From Flavobacterium zepuense (lineage in GTDB: Bacteria; Bacteroidota; Bacteroidia; Flavobacteriales; Flavobacteriaceae), in NCBI RefSeq assembly GCF_007097145.1, contig NZ_VJVZ01000001.1, positions 1 through 64,000 of the forward strand: a DNA stretch of 64,000 nucleotides. The letters are read 5' to 3'. Under the pieces are notes generated by a model. It had not been told where the DNA came from. It searched no databases and was given only the letters and a program-made list of their open reading frames with translations. How positions within the stretch are numbered: the stretch's first letter is position 1; each line of letters starts with the position of its first letter. Of the stretch, positions 27,221 to 37,129 are shown piece after piece. Position numbers and translations under genes: made by a program.

Positions 27221-29119
27221 TCAATTATAAGTACGGTTGAAAAAAGTAAAGATTGGTATGTCAATTAAGACCCCAATATTAAATACGCTCTTGGCCGGGA
27301 CAGACTCAAAGGTATCACCCCCGGAGTAAAATAATTTAGGTGACATACGCCACCCTGCGCTTACGGCAATAGGCGTTTTGGGGATGCCAATGACGAGTTG
27401 GGCTGATGGTGAAATAATGCTTTCCAGACGTACTTCCTGTTTTAGTGATTCCGTTTCGCTGTCTTTTAAACGATAGGAAACAATCCCGCCCACGTCTATT
27501 ATAGATGAAAAGATCGTGATTGCCCATTGGCCCTTTGAGCTAAGCCCCTTACTGAATGCTAATCCGACCGGTGCATAAAAACCATGTGCATACAGGCCGC
27601 CATTGAAATCGGCTGCGTACCCTATATAGCCATTCAACGCTATATTCCACGATGATTTTTGTTTTACAGAATAACTTCCAGGCGGCAGTGCCACAGACTC
27701 AATCACGTTCTCCACTTCATCAGAAGTTGTGGCTGAAGCCAGGTTAGCGGCAAATGAAAGATATTTAACAGTTTTTTCTTTAGCTTTTTGATCCACAAAA
27801 ATCTTGTTATCATTTATAAGTTTGATACATCCGTTAAAGATACCCGGGTAATTCCTCTGTTGGATATCAATGCAAAGGCCCCTCCCGGTTTCGAGATTTT
27901 TAATTGTTAATGTAAGATCGGCCGGTAAAGTTACGTTCATCACCTTGGCATAGCTTTCGGCTATATTACCAATTGCTCCTAACGATGTAGTTACGAAAGA
28001 AGCATAATATGTCGTCTCGATCTTTTCACCGGCAGTTATCTTGACCCTTAAGGCCTTATACGCTACATTAATGTTATCTAAAGAGGATAAAGTTCCAAGG
28101 AATTTTTGATGGTTAGTTAAAATGTTAGTGAAGATTGTCGCAAGATCCGCTGTGCCAATCTTCAGGTTTAAGTAGCACGGATGCTTGGAATACTGTTGAT
28201 AAACCAAGCCAAAATATAAATTCAATATTTCACTTGAGGAAAAAATTGTACGTAAGGTGTTTTCCGTAATAAAGATGCCTTCACCCTCTTTCTCTGTTCG
28301 CAGCGAACTGAGGAGTATATTTGTTAATTTCAGATAATTGGTATACTCGTCAGTAGCGGTACATATAAGCGGGTCATTTATCACTTTGTCAAAGCCTGTT
28401 ATTATGGTGTTGCCTTCCACAAAATTTTGGATGAGGTTTAGAGCGACCACCAAAGGCTTACTCTGCAAGGCTGTCTTAATGGCAGCAGCCCGCTTCTGGC
28501 AATCAGTATCGCTATTGGGACAATCTTTTACAGCATCCATCTCACTTAGTGATAAAATATTTTGAGCTTCATTAACGATGTCCTTGGTAAAGGCATCCCT
28601 GAGCTCTTGCAATAATGTCATTATATTATGGCTTTCAATATTATCGATGATCTCAACAGTTCTAGGGAACAGGTAACGCACTTCGGGGAACTTTTTCAGG
28701 TCTTTCTTCATGGTTTCAAAGAAAGCCATAGACAGTTCTTTTTTACCGCGACTGATCAGGAATTTCGCAATGCCATCGGCATAGTTGGTTACATTCGCCC
28801 CCAATATGGCCGAACCGGCTGCTGTAGGCGTACCTAAAACTGGGCCGACTCCATTGGCCATCTTATTCAGAACGATAGGGTTATTAAGGAAGATGTTGCT
28901 GGATGCCTGTACCTTGCTTTTATAGTTGCTGGCGTTTATTGTCGGATCATTGTAATAGTACGCCAGTATCCCGGCAATGGTTTCTGGTGAGGTCCCGTCA
29001 CTTAAAAGCTTGTGCAAGGTAAGGACGTCCTTGGCAGGAAACCCCGTAACCTGGGCAGCGCTATGATTCCATGCCGCAGCCAACGATAAAATCAGTAAGA
29101 ATTTGTAAAGTTTCTTCAT
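27221..29119 (-). CDS. Exported, probably outer-membrane protein paired with a membrane protease
   Basis: A 632-residue protein with a Sec signal (FLLILSLAAAWNHSAAQ). The first 480 residues are largely helical with no motif I recognise. The last 150 residues alternate short amphipathic strands (WNIALNGYIGYAADFNGGLYAHGFYAPVGLAF, FSSIIDVGGIVSYRL, IAVSAGWRMSPKLFY) and end in NIGVLIDIPIFTFFN with a terminal aromatic region, as in outer-membrane beta-barrel proteins. It starts two bases after the protease gene's stop codon, so the two are co-translated. Its role is unknown. A periplasmic sensor plus pore or substrate of the protease is possible. Confidence 0.6.
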   Translation of the reverse strand: MKKLYKFLLILSLAAAWNHSAAQVTGFPAKDVLTLHKLLSDGTSPETIAGILAYYYNDPTINASNYKSKVQASSNIFLNNPIVLNKMANGVGPVLGTPTAAGSAILGANVTNYADGIAKFLISRGKKELSMAFFETMKKDLKKFPEVRYLFPRTVEIIDNIESHNIMTLLQELRDAFTKDIVNEAQNILSLSEMDAVKDCPNSDTDCQKRAAAIKTALQSKPLVVALNLIQNFVEGNTIITGFDKVINDPLICTATDEYTNYLKLTNILLSSLRTEKEGEGIFITENTLRTIFSSSEILNLYFGLVYQQYSKHPCYLNLKIGTADLATIFTNILTNHQKFLGTLSSLDNINVAYKALRVKITAGEKIETTYYASFVTTSLGAIGNIAESYAKVMNVTLPADLTLTIKNLETGRGLCIDIQQRNYPGIFNGCIKLINDNKIFVDQKAKEKTVKYLSFAANLASATTSDEVENVIESVALPPGSYSVKQKSSWNIALNGYIGYAADFNGGLYAHGFYAPVGLAFSKGLSSKGQWAITIFSSIIDVGGIVSYRLKDSETESLKQEVRLESIISPSAQLVIGIPKTPIAVSAGWRMSPKLFYSGGDTFESVPAKSVFNIGVLIDIPIFTFFNRTYN

Positions 29120-29121
29120 AT

Positions 29122-30531
29122 CTAATAAATATTTAAGGTGTTGTCTGATACAAATTGATGCAGCGGGATAACGATACTAAATTTCCCCTCGATCAAACCC
29201 GTGATTATACCAATGAGGTTCTGGTCATTATCGTATACCGCTCCACCGGAATCGCCTTGCTCTGAAGCAGGCCTGCACTTTTTTCGGTCGGAAATGTTAC
29301 CGACGAGGATGGCTTCGTTAAATTTTAAAGAATTGCCGTAATTATACATGATGCCCACATCATTCTTTACATTTTCTATGATGTAACCCTTACCGGTAGT
29401 CACCCTGCCGGCAATATTTACTTCCTTAAAGTGATCGGCTGTGGTAATCTTTTTTAATCTGCCACCATAGGATTGAGGCTCATTGGCATTTATAAATTGG
29501 TCCGGGTTTTTAAGTTTCACAAGGGCAAAATCACCCCTTTTATCCATACTGCCAAAAGACCAGTCCCCTGTGTCCTTTTGGTTATATAGCACATCTTCAT
29601 TCCCAGTTTCATCCTGTGGGCTTTTAAGGTCGCCTTCCGTCAATACGTGACAGTTGGTGACCAGGTAAGTAAAGCCACTTGCGTCTGTTGCAACACAGCA
29701 TGCCGAACCCTGGTAACCGGGAGCGCTCTTTTTGGCGACACTTCCGTCAAGCCCGGCTGAGGGCTTACCAATACCAACATCAGTAATTATTTCCGTTTCA
29801 ACCTGATGGACTTTTCCGCTTGGCAATTTTACCGGGACATGGGCAGGCAGGTTTGTTACATTGCTGTCAATTAAATAGATAGCTACCACATTTTTACGCT
29901 GGCTATCAATTATGGCGACAGAATCAGTAAGAAAATTGATGTTCGGGAATTTAACTTTTAAATAAGAGCCATTTTGATCAACGGCCAACTGCGCTAATTC
30001 AGAACCGTCCAATGCCAGGTATTCATCCAGTTCATCAGTACTTGAGGCCTCATACGTTTGTTTTTGGCTAAGTTTCTCACGCAGGTTCTTGGTATAAAAT
30101 AAAAGATCCAGCATGTCATGCCAAAACTTTGAGCCCAGGCTGATAAACAACCCGGTAAGGGCACAACCGATCAACGTATAAAATACAAAACCCAACCCGT
30201 TTAAGGAAAAATCCCATTGCTGGTTTTCCCATCCAACAGCCATGAAAGGGTCGCTTGCTTTAAAAATCGCGAAAAAATTGGCATTTGCACCGATAGCTAT
30301 GAAGATACTTATGCAAATATTTAGGCCAAGTACCCTAACCTCCATCGATTTTTCGTCTTCCTTACTGTTTACTTCCCGTAAATTTTTCTTATCATTATTA
30401 AACAGGAACCAAAGCCGCCGCCCCTGCTTGCCAAAATATATTTTTATCCACGTTACAACGCGTTCGGAGATCATGCTTAATATAAACAACATGATGGCGA
30501 TACCAATACCTTTTTCCAGTGTTCCAGACAT
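29122..30531 (-). CDS. Membrane-anchored trypsin-like serine protease
   Basis: A 469-residue protein with three membrane segments in the first 140 residues (about 7-31, 68-90 and 110-134). A C-terminal chymotrypsin-fold protease domain follows. The catalytic triad can be read: His295 in YLVTNCHV, Asp334 in RGDFALVKL and Ser428 in EQGDSGGAVY. The domain is placed on the side reached after an odd number of segments. It begins a two-gene operon with the outer-membrane-like protein and is divergent from the macro-KAP NTPase gene. Trypsin-like proteases linked to membrane segments occur in bacterial conflict systems, so a defence role is possible but not shown. Confidence 0.75.
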   Translation of the reverse strand: MSGTLEKGIGIAIMLFILSMISERVVTWIKIYFGKQGRRLWFLFNNDKKNLREVNSKEDEKSMEVRVLGLNICISIFIAIGANANFFAIFKASDPFMAVGWENQQWDFSLNGLGFVFYTLIGCALTGLFISLGSKFWHDMLDLLFYTKNLREKLSQKQTYEASSTDELDEYLALDGSELAQLAVDQNGSYLKVKFPNINFLTDSVAIIDSQRKNVVAIYLIDSNVTNLPAHVPVKLPSGKVHQVETEIITDVGIGKPSAGLDGSVAKKSAPGYQGSACCVATDASGFTYLVTNCHVLTEGDLKSPQDETGNEDVLYNQKDTGDWSFGSMDKRGDFALVKLKNPDQFINANEPQSYGGRLKKITTADHFKEVNIAGRVTTGKGYIIENVKNDVGIMYNYGNSLKFNEAILVGNISDRKKCRPASEQGDSGGAVYDNDQNLIGIITGLIEGKFSIVIPLHQFVSDNTLNIY

Positions 30532-31202
30532 ACTAATTACTTTAAATTATACAATATAAATTTTTACCCGACTGTGATTTAAAGGGCATGTAAAGTAATA
30601 GGACGGAACTTGTTACAAAGGGCCGGATTTTAGCCTTAGATGAGATAACTTGTGCATATGATGTTGGTTTAGAATAATTTACAGGAAACTTAGTGAAAGC
30701 AATCGATATTAACAATACCCATTTATAGGTATTTTTAGTTTTTATTGCCGTACTATCCGTGATAAAGAACTTGTTAAGAACTATAGTTAATGCTTTGTGG
30801 TGCCATTTCATTACGATGAACATGACGTTTAACGAATCAGTCGTGTTCGCGTCTTTAATATAATACTCGTTTTACAGATGGCCGCAAGGGCTCAGCCTGC
30901 CTTAGAAGTATTTAATAAAATACCCATTGTTGGGTATTTTCAACTGCTGGATACTTAGTAATTTGCTTAAACATTACAAAAAAGCAACAAGCCTTCAGGG
31001 GGTTACCTAATTAAGTATCCGAAGCACTCACTAAGGTGCTTTGCAGGGACGTTGTAATGCCATAAGCACAAACTCGAGTTGTGTCAAAATCGGGCAGCGG
31101 AGCCTAAATTCTTCTCTGCGGTAACCTATATAAAATCTTAATAATCAGGAATGTTCGTTTCATGCAAATGCTTAACTTGCGTCAACCTTAACCAATCTTC
31201 TT
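30532..31202. other. Long divergent intergenic region with short hairpins
   Basis: These 671 bases separate the protease gene from the macro-KAP gene. A weak 93-codon frame on the minus strand (30542-30823) has poor composition and I do not accept it. Near 31019-31043 there is a hairpin (AAGCAC/GTGCTT), and at about 31069-31085 a near-palindrome around CTCGAG; neither is followed by a T-tract. The region must hold the promoters of both divergent units. A small RNA cannot be excluded. Confidence 0.45.
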
Positions 31203-34200
31203 ATGGTCAACTTTGTAACTTCTCCAATTGTAGCAACCACGAAAGCCGATATGATTGTCCTACCACAATCAACAAGAGGTACGCTTTCTGATCCCTTTCA
31301 AAAATTGCTTTACCTCTTTGGGGTAAGCGACCCTATTGCCACAGCGGACCTTGGAGGGGTCACAATTCGGCCCGTTACAGCAACAAATGCAAAATACCTT
31401 GCCCTTGCCTGTAGTGTAAACGATTTCACAAGTACCTATACCGCTATCTACCGGATCATACACAACTTAAAGGCAGATTGCCCCGAAGATGTCAAAAGTA
31501 TTGCAATGCCACTACTTGGCGCGGGAGCAGGCAGCCTGGAACCTAACAAGGTTTACAATCTGACCGTAGCCACTTTAAACGAGTTGTTGCCGGAAAAAGA
31601 AATAACAATACATATCGTTGATCTGAAAACTGCGGAGCAAATTGAAAAAATGAATGGTGAGGTAAGCGGTAAAACGGCCAAAAGGTTGGTTTTTGATTAT
31701 ACGACCGACGATATCAAAGCCATTTCCTGGGTTGAAGAGCAGCTTAAGATGCCTGAATTTTATTTCGAGCGTGCCAAACAGAAGTGCTCCCAGTATTATG
31801 ACCATCAGGGTGAAAGAGACTTTTATAATGCAATACTGGATAAATTTAAAGAATCTAAAATAGTCTTTAGTAAGTTCCTGTACACCTTCCCTGAAGGCAC
31901 TCCGGAATTTGGCTTCCTAACTTTATGTGGTGAACTGGTAGCCTATATTGACCGCAGCGCTTATAATAAAGCGGTCTGGAACCTGTATGAGGATAAAAGG
32001 ACCCTGGCGCGATCCTCGGTCAATCAAACCCGCTGGATAGAAAACCTGATAGCATTTAAAGCGTCAGGCCAGGAGTATGATACGCTTCCATTAAGTATCA
32101 GGAATGCCATCCTTTACTTGAGGCAGCCTTCGGAGAATTTAACCATGCTCTCTGCCCGCCATAGGATGCTTGTTGCCAAAGAGCTTTTTGGAGGTATCGC
32201 ACAGGAAGAGATTACCTATGCCATTGGTGACTACTTTAGGTCCAAAGGCCTTATTTGTGCCAATCCTGAAAACAACGGTTCACTGTATTCCAGGATACTG
32301 TACATTCCGGATTTAAAGGAACTATGGAATGTTGAATTGGAGCGGGACTATATTTCTGTTCCTTTATCAGATATAGCGACAAACGATAGCCCTTTAGTTG
32401 AGGACGAACCGGCTGAAGCCTTTGAAATAGCTGAGGCGATACGCCAGCGAAATCTGAAATTATTGATGCACTCCGATATATATGCCAAGGAAGACCTGCT
32501 ACATTACGAGACATATGCCTCCATTGTGGCCCGGCTTATTACATCGAAGCTAAGTAGTCCCCCGTTCAATATTAGTATTATGGCACCTTGGGGTAAAGGT
32601 AAAACAAGCCTAATGCGGTTTATCGAAAAAAGAATAAACCCTAACCTGGAAAATCGCGAAAAAAGCGATAAACCCGTATCTTATCTGAAGTTGATTTGGT
32701 GGAGTCTTTCAAAGGATCAAAGAGATTTTAATAGGCCGTTGGAAAATCCCGTGATATGGTTTAATGCATGGAAATTTCAAAAAAGCGAGCAGGTTTGGGC
32801 GGGCCTTGCAGACGAGATCATTTTGCAGTTAGCTGCGCAACTTGCTCCGCTTGACCGTCAAAAATTTTGGTTCAGGCTTAACATCAGTCGTGTAGATATC
32901 AGTAAGATTAAGTGGGAATTAGGGCTAAGTTTCCTGAGAAAAATATTTTTCCCTTTTATTTACCTGTTAATAACCGGCCTGTTGACTTACATCTTTTCTT
33001 CAGATTCTTTTTCTGAGATACTGCCCGATTTTGTAAAAAATAATTCTAAGGCATTTATTACCTTACCCATCGTTGCAGGGATACTCGCTGCGGCGCAAAG
33101 AGTTAATCTCGAATTTTCGAAGGTTCCTGACATCGATTTTTCGAAGTTTTTATCGCGGCCTGAATATCGTTCCAAAACCGGCTACCTGCATGAAGTAGAG
33201 CAAGATCTTAAAAATGCTGTTAAGCTGGCCGTAAGCATCGATAAACCGGCAGTCATTTTTATTGATGACCTTGACCGGTGTTCGCCTAATGTCATTGCAG
33301 ATGTAGTTGAGGCAATAAATGCGTTTATGACCGGGGAACTTTCAAATTGTTATTTCATCATTGGCCAGGATCCGAGAATTGTTACGGCATCACTCGATGC
33401 GGCTTACGAAAAGATATCTGCCAAGCTGGGTAAACTTGAAAGCGAGCACAGTACAATCGGCCGCTTCTTTTTGGAAAAATTCTCACAACTGACCATTAAC
33501 TTACCGGTCATGAGTGACGATATCAAACGCTCGTTTGTAGACGCATTACTTCCCATGATCGACGAGAGCAGCATCATTCCCCTTGATAGGCAGCAACAGT
33601 TACGTGGTGAATATGAGGCATTGCAACGCGATATTATGACCAGGACCGACCCGTTTGAAATTTTTACCGAGCAAAAGGAAATCCTCGAAAAAGAGATCAA
33701 AAAATTCAGCCCTCAATTGATCGTAAATCTCCAGGACGAAATTTTGGCAAGTGCCTTCAGGAGTTTTCAGGTAGACGATAATGAACTGGAAAACATCATC
33801 ATAGACATAGGTGAATATCTTGACTCGCCAAGAACGATCAAACGGTTCCTAAATCTTTTCTTATTTTATCACTTCTTCAGGTTTACGATACCCGGAAAAG
33901 GCTTGCTTACGATTGAAGACGATATCCTTAGCCGCTGGCTAATCATTATGGTGAGGTGGCCTCTGTTAGTCCAGGCTATACAATGGGACACCGAGAAAGG
34001 ATTTTTCGAAGGTTCTGATTGCAGTGAACGCGCAGAAAAATTTGACGACTTTATACAAAAAGCGGAGAATTACACTCATTACCAAACATTACTTGAGGAA
34101 GTAAAAAAAGAGGGCATGACGTGGAAATGCGATGAGGATCTTTTTGAACTATGTAAGGGCAGTAGCAGGCAACTCCCAGTTAAGATCTCGGATATTATAA

Positions 34201-34217
34201 ATTCAGGCATCTGGTAA
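31203..34217 (+). CDS. Macro-like domain fused to KAP P-loop NTPase
   Basis: A 1004-residue multidomain protein. The first about 150 residues resemble a divergent macro domain: TKADMIVLPQSTRG, then MPLLGAGAGSLEPNKV with the macro-type GxGAG loop. A helical linker (about 170-420) follows. The KAP NTPase starts near 430: Walker A APWGKGKTS at about 461-469 and Walker B VIFIDDLDRCSP at about 684-695. A pair of hydrophobic segments interrupts the NTPase near 580-640, as is usual for KAP ATPases. The C-terminus carries DSPRTIKRFLNLFLFY, the conserved KAP winged-helix region. KAP NTPases belong to signal-transduction and defence-type STAND-related ATPases, and macro domains bind ADP-ribose or NAD-derived nucleotides. 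A nucleotide-triggered defence switch is an inference. Confidence 0.8.
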   Translation: MVNFVTSPIVATTKADMIVLPQSTRGTLSDPFQKLLYLFGVSDPIATADLGGVTIRPVTATNAKYLALACSVNDFTSTYTAIYRIIHNLKADCPEDVKSIAMPLLGAGAGSLEPNKVYNLTVATLNELLPEKEITIHIVDLKTAEQIEKMNGEVSGKTAKRLVFDYTTDDIKAISWVEEQLKMPEFYFERAKQKCSQYYDHQGERDFYNAILDKFKESKIVFSKFLYTFPEGTPEFGFLTLCGELVAYIDRSAYNKAVWNLYEDKRTLARSSVNQTRWIENLIAFKASGQEYDTLPLSIRNAILYLRQPSENLTMLSARHRMLVAKELFGGIAQEEITYAIGDYFRSKGLICANPENNGSLYSRILYIPDLKELWNVELERDYISVPLSDIATNDSPLVEDEPAEAFEIAEAIRQRNLKLLMHSDIYAKEDLLHYETYASIVARLITSKLSSPPFNISIMAPWGKGKTSLMRFIEKRINPNLENREKSDKPVSYLKLIWWSLSKDQRDFNRPLENPVIWFNAWKFQKSEQVWAGLADEIILQLAAQLAPLDRQKFWFRLNISRVDISKIKWELGLSFLRKIFFPFIYLLITGLLTYIFSSDSFSEILPDFVKNNSKAFITLPIVAGILAAAQRVNLEFSKVPDIDFSKFLSRPEYRSKTGYLHEVEQDLKNAVKLAVSIDKPAVIFIDDLDRCSPNVIADVVEAINAFMTGELSNCYFIIGQDPRIVTASLDAAYEKISAKLGKLESEHSTIGRFFLEKFSQLTINLPVMSDDIKRSFVDALLPMIDESSIIPLDRQQQLRGEYEALQRDIMTRTDPFEIFTEQKEILEKEIKKFSPQLIVNLQDEILASAFRSFQVDDNELENIIIDIGEYLDSPRTIKRFLNLFLFYHFFRFTIPGKGLLTIEDDILSRWLIIMVRWPLLVQAIQWDTEKGFFEGSDCSERAEKFDDFIQKAENYTHYQTLLEEVKKEGMTWKCDEDLFELCKGSSRQLPVKISDIINSGIW

Positions 34218-34359
34218 GTTATGATTAGGGCATCCCTTCGGCCGCGCTTTTCGCTGCAATCTTTTCTTATCAGAAAAGGATATCCGCTCCAATCCCTGAT
34301 GCACAATTATGTTAGCTCAATGTCTTTGTTACTAATTTATTTAATCTCATACCGGAAAC

Positions 34360-34923
34360 ATGGAACAAAATAGCAGGACACTTGAAGAACAAAGGAACGA
34401 GTTCAAACAAAGCAAACTTTTGGCTACACCTATAGCCGGTTTAATAGCCTGGTTAACAGTATTTATTTCGGGTTTATTGTTTTCTGATGAAGTTACCGTT
34501 TGGGTACTGTTTGTCGCTACAGGTTCTATCGTTTATTTAAGTATGGGCATCTCGAAGCTAACCGGTGAGGACTTCCTTAATCAAAGCAAACCAAAAAACA
34601 CCTTTGACAGGCTGTTTTTTTATACAGTCGCGCAAGCAGTCTTGGTTTACTCTATCGCCATTCCTTTTTTTATGGAAGATTATACTTCACTTCCATTAAC
34701 TGTAGGAATACTAACGGGTCTGATGTGGCTTCCCCTGAGTTGGATCATTGACCACTGGGTGGGTATATTTCATTCGCTCGTTCGTACTATAGCTGTACTG
34801 TTACTGTGGTACCTATTTCCGGCGCACCGGTTTGTTTGTATTCCCCTAGCTATTGTGATTATTTATAGTGTCACAATTATCATTTTGATGAATAGGACGA
34901 AGCAGCAAAGTCAATCCGTATAA
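34360..34923 (+). CDS. Polytopic membrane protein, possibly DUF7010-like
   Basis: A 187-residue protein with a short polar N-terminus and five to six hydrophobic helices (PIAGLIAWLTVFISGLLF, VWVLFVATGSIVYLSMGI, FYTVAQAVLVYSIAIPFF and LTVGILTGLMWLPLSWIID). The arrangement resembles the small membrane family DUF7010 of Bacteroidota; this is a memory-based match with modest certainty. It lies alone between the macro-KAP gene and minus-strand lipoprotein genes. Confidence 0.55.
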   Translation: MEQNSRTLEEQRNEFKQSKLLATPIAGLIAWLTVFISGLLFSDEVTVWVLFVATGSIVYLSMGISKLTGEDFLNQSKPKNTFDRLFFYTVAQAVLVYSIAIPFFMEDYTSLPLTVGILTGLMWLPLSWIIDHWVGIFHSLVRTIAVLLLWYLFPAHRFVCIPLAIVIIYSVTIIILMNRTKQQSQSV

Positions 34924-34925
34924 AG

Positions 34926-35759
34926 TTATTCAAAGCTTTCAGCCACGCTTCCAAAATCAAAATCACGTAACGAGACATCCATTGCCTTAGTAGTCTTCAC
35001 ATCACCGCTTTCAGTATGCCTATAAAAGGTAATGCTTTTAGTGGTCCATTCTTTGCCCCTGAGGAAAAAGTCAGCATCCATCGAATGCGGCCCGCTCATA
35101 AAAGTCAGCGGTAAAAAATCACCTTTGACTTTTCGTAGCTCTATGATATTACCCTCATCCAGGCAACGCTCAAATTGCATGTTCCCGCTTTTATCCCTTA
35201 TCGAAATGCAGTTGCCCCCCTCAATGCTGGCTGTTAGGCTGCCATTACCGATTACAAGGGAATCATCCACGGGATCCCCTGCACTTAAATTTGTCCCGCA
35301 GTCAGATGCTGTACCCTTCGATTTCTTGATAGTTGCAAGGTGGGCTTTATCCACAAAAAACTTCTCAATTTCCGGTCCGTCGCCTTCTTTGATTAACCAT
35401 TTCGATATCCCGGTTTGCATATCGGGCTTGACTAACTTATAATAGGAAGTCCCGGCTTTGTCAAGGTAAATAGCCGTGCTATCGCCACTACGAGCGCGGT
35501 GGTCTATTTTGCTGCCCGTTTCTTCCATGATCCCTTTATGCAAAACAGAATCAGCGGTAAGCTCAATTGTTTCACTGCCATCACCACAATCCATTAGCGC
35601 GTATTTACCACCACTTTCTTTTATCATTGTCCAGGTTCCTGTTAATTTATCTGGCGATTCGCTTTGGACTACCTGGCGCTGGGGGTTTTGGCAATTGGTA
35701 AGAAAGCCTGCGAACAGGCCAATTATAATCAGGTATAGGTTTCTTTTTACAGTGTTCAT
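34926..35759 (-). CDS. Lipoprotein, unknown function
   Basis: A 277-residue protein with a lipoprotein signal (LYLIIIGLFAGFLTNCQNP). Strand-rich mature part begins DKLTGTWTMIKESGGKYALMDCGDGSETIEL, resembling the start of a lipocalin-like fold of exported Bacteroidota proteins. Four Cys residues in the mature part suggest disulfides. No enzyme motif is seen. It is on the same strand as the lipoprotein gene upstream and probably shares its transcript. Confidence 0.6.
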   Translation of the reverse strand: MNTVKRNLYLIIIGLFAGFLTNCQNPQRQVVQSESPDKLTGTWTMIKESGGKYALMDCGDGSETIELTADSVLHKGIMEETGSKIDHRARSGDSTAIYLDKAGTSYYKLVKPDMQTGISKWLIKEGDGPEIEKFFVDKAHLATIKKSKGTASDCGTNLSAGDPVDDSLVIGNGSLTASIEGGNCISIRDKSGNMQFERCLDEGNIIELRKVKGDFLPLTFMSGPHSMDADFFLRGKEWTTKSITFYRHTESGDVKTTKAMDVSLRDFDFGSVAESFE

Positions 35760-35783
35760 TGATTCAAAAGGTTTGCTTTTAGG

Positions 35784-36299
35784 TTATTGGATCGTTAGGG
35801 TATCACTGGTCATCACTGCTTTTTCTCCCTTAGGAAATTGCCAGGTGGTTTGAATATAGCGGGTGCTATCATCCTTTAGAACAGCCAGCCGGATCTCTGC
35901 CAATAAGTTATCGTTTTGATCGGTTAAATTTCCCTCCGCGTTTTGCGAGGCTGACCGGTAAAGCATGTCTTTATACCCTTTTAAGCTGCCGCCCTTATAA
36001 AAGAAAACTGTGAAACTTCTGGCTTTCTTTAACGCATCAGTGCTGTAGTGTTTGTGGGTATAGGCCAATAGCTTGGAGCGCAGGGCATCCGCTTTTATTT
36101 TGGATGCATGACGAACCTCGTAATATTGAAATACTTCATCAAAGGGAAAAAGGCGTTTATCCAACCCATCCTTTGTGATCATTTGCCTATTAAATGCGAC
36201 ATCTATCGGCAGAATCTCCATTTCGGGAATGGAACATCCCCACAGGATTAAAGTGCCTGCAATGATGCTTAGGTAAAAATTGGACCGGCTTTTATTCAT
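35784..36299 (-). CDS. Small lipoprotein, unknown function
   Basis: A 171-residue protein with a lipoprotein signal (YLSIIAGTLILWGCSIPE). The mature part is basic and mixed alpha/beta with no motif I recognise. It is 24 bases upstream of the other lipoprotein gene on the same strand, so the two are likely co-transcribed and may act together in the envelope. Confidence 0.6.
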   Translation of the reverse strand: MNKSRSNFYLSIIAGTLILWGCSIPEMEILPIDVAFNRQMITKDGLDKRLFPFDEVFQYYEVRHASKIKADALRSKLLAYTHKHYSTDALKKARSFTVFFYKGGSLKGYKDMLYRSASQNAEGNLTDQNDNLLAEIRLAVLKDDSTRYIQTTWQFPKGEKAVMTSDTLTIQ

Positions 36300-36686
36300 G
36301 CTGAAGTAAGTACTGGTAAAATACTAATTTACTAATGCTCTGGCACACTATCGCTATTACTAAACTACAATTTTAAAAGGCATTTTGTTCTTCCACTGCA
36401 ATGTTGCGATGGGTTGAGGCTTTATTGATCTACCGGAGTTGATGATAGTTTTCCATCAAGAAAACGGCTAAAAAGGGCAGCTAAGTTAGCGTGAGACGCC
36501 TGTTGCGCGCGCATAATGGCTACGCCACCCTTCGGGACTTATAGCGCTCCACTGGCTTACCGCCCGCTTTCAACTGGCTTTCTTTTTTACCGTTTTTTCT
36601 TTGTGAAAAACTTTTATGTTTTTGAGTGAGGCAGACGGCTTTAAAAAAGGGATACGTGAAAAATGTAAAACTTAAATTTTTTAGTC
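36300..36686. other. Left edge of the PRTRC module, GC-rich patch and leader
   Basis: No gene is seen. Bases about 36500-36590 form a GC-rich patch (GTTGCGCGCGC, GCTACGCCACCCTTCGGG, GGCTTACCGCCCGC) inside otherwise AT-rich DNA. This patch lies where the composition changes to that of the PRTRC genes and may be the edge of the mobile module or a leader or origin-like element. The last 100 bases are A/T-rich and should contain the ssb promoter, including a TTTG (near 36600) with an imperfect -7 element. Confidence 0.4.
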
Positions 36687-37085
36687 ATGGAAATCGCAGG
36701 ACGTGTTACAGCAGACGCTACCGTAAAAACGGTAAACGGGGACAAAGAGGTGGTCAATTTCAGTATTGCCATCAACGACAGCTACAAGCCTAAAGGCAGT
36801 AGCGAGTACAAAGACGTAGTGACCTACATCAGATGTGCCTATTGGCTAAGTGCCAACCGTGCAAAGGTGCTGAAAAAAGGCGCAGTGGTACAGGTAATTG
36901 GGCGCATCGGGATGGACGTGTACAACAACATGGACGGGCAGGCAGTCGGAAGCCTGACTTTCCACACCAACGACTTTAAGGTGTTAGCATTTGCTAAAAA
37001 AGCGGAAGAAGCGGAACGGGCAGCCATAGACCTGACCGTGCAGGGGCAAAACACAGCAGCACCCGAAGACGACCTTCCTTTTTAA
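36687..37085 (+). CDS. ssb: Single-stranded DNA-binding protein of the PRTRC element
   Basis: A 132-residue OB-fold protein. The start MEIAGRVTADATVKTV, then VVNFSIAINDSYK, DVVTYIRCAYWL and KKGAVVQVIGRIGMDVY match the SSB fold. The C-terminus ends in acidic DDLPF, the SSB tail that binds partner proteins. Such accessory SSBs are carried by plasmids and integrative elements of Bacteroidota. It precedes a DUF932 gene and the PRTRC gene set, which supports an element-borne function in replication or transfer rather than the housekeeping SSB. Confidence 0.9.
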   Translation: MEIAGRVTADATVKTVNGDKEVVNFSIAINDSYKPKGSSEYKDVVTYIRCAYWLSANRAKVLKKGAVVQVIGRIGMDVYNNMDGQAVGSLTFHTNDFKVLAFAKKAEEAERAAIDLTVQGQNTAAPEDDLPF

Positions 37086-37129
37086 TCTTTCAAACTTTCA
37101 ATTCTTTAATCATTAAAATCTTAGAAATC

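Noticed and set aside
30542..30823. 93-codon frame on the minus strand in the divergent gap
   Set aside because: The composition is not protein-like, it overlaps the likely promoter of the protease gene, and no family or signal is seen.
34079..34306. 75-codon frame overlapping the macro-KAP 3' end
   Set aside because: It is antisense to conserved coding sequence, with no independent support.
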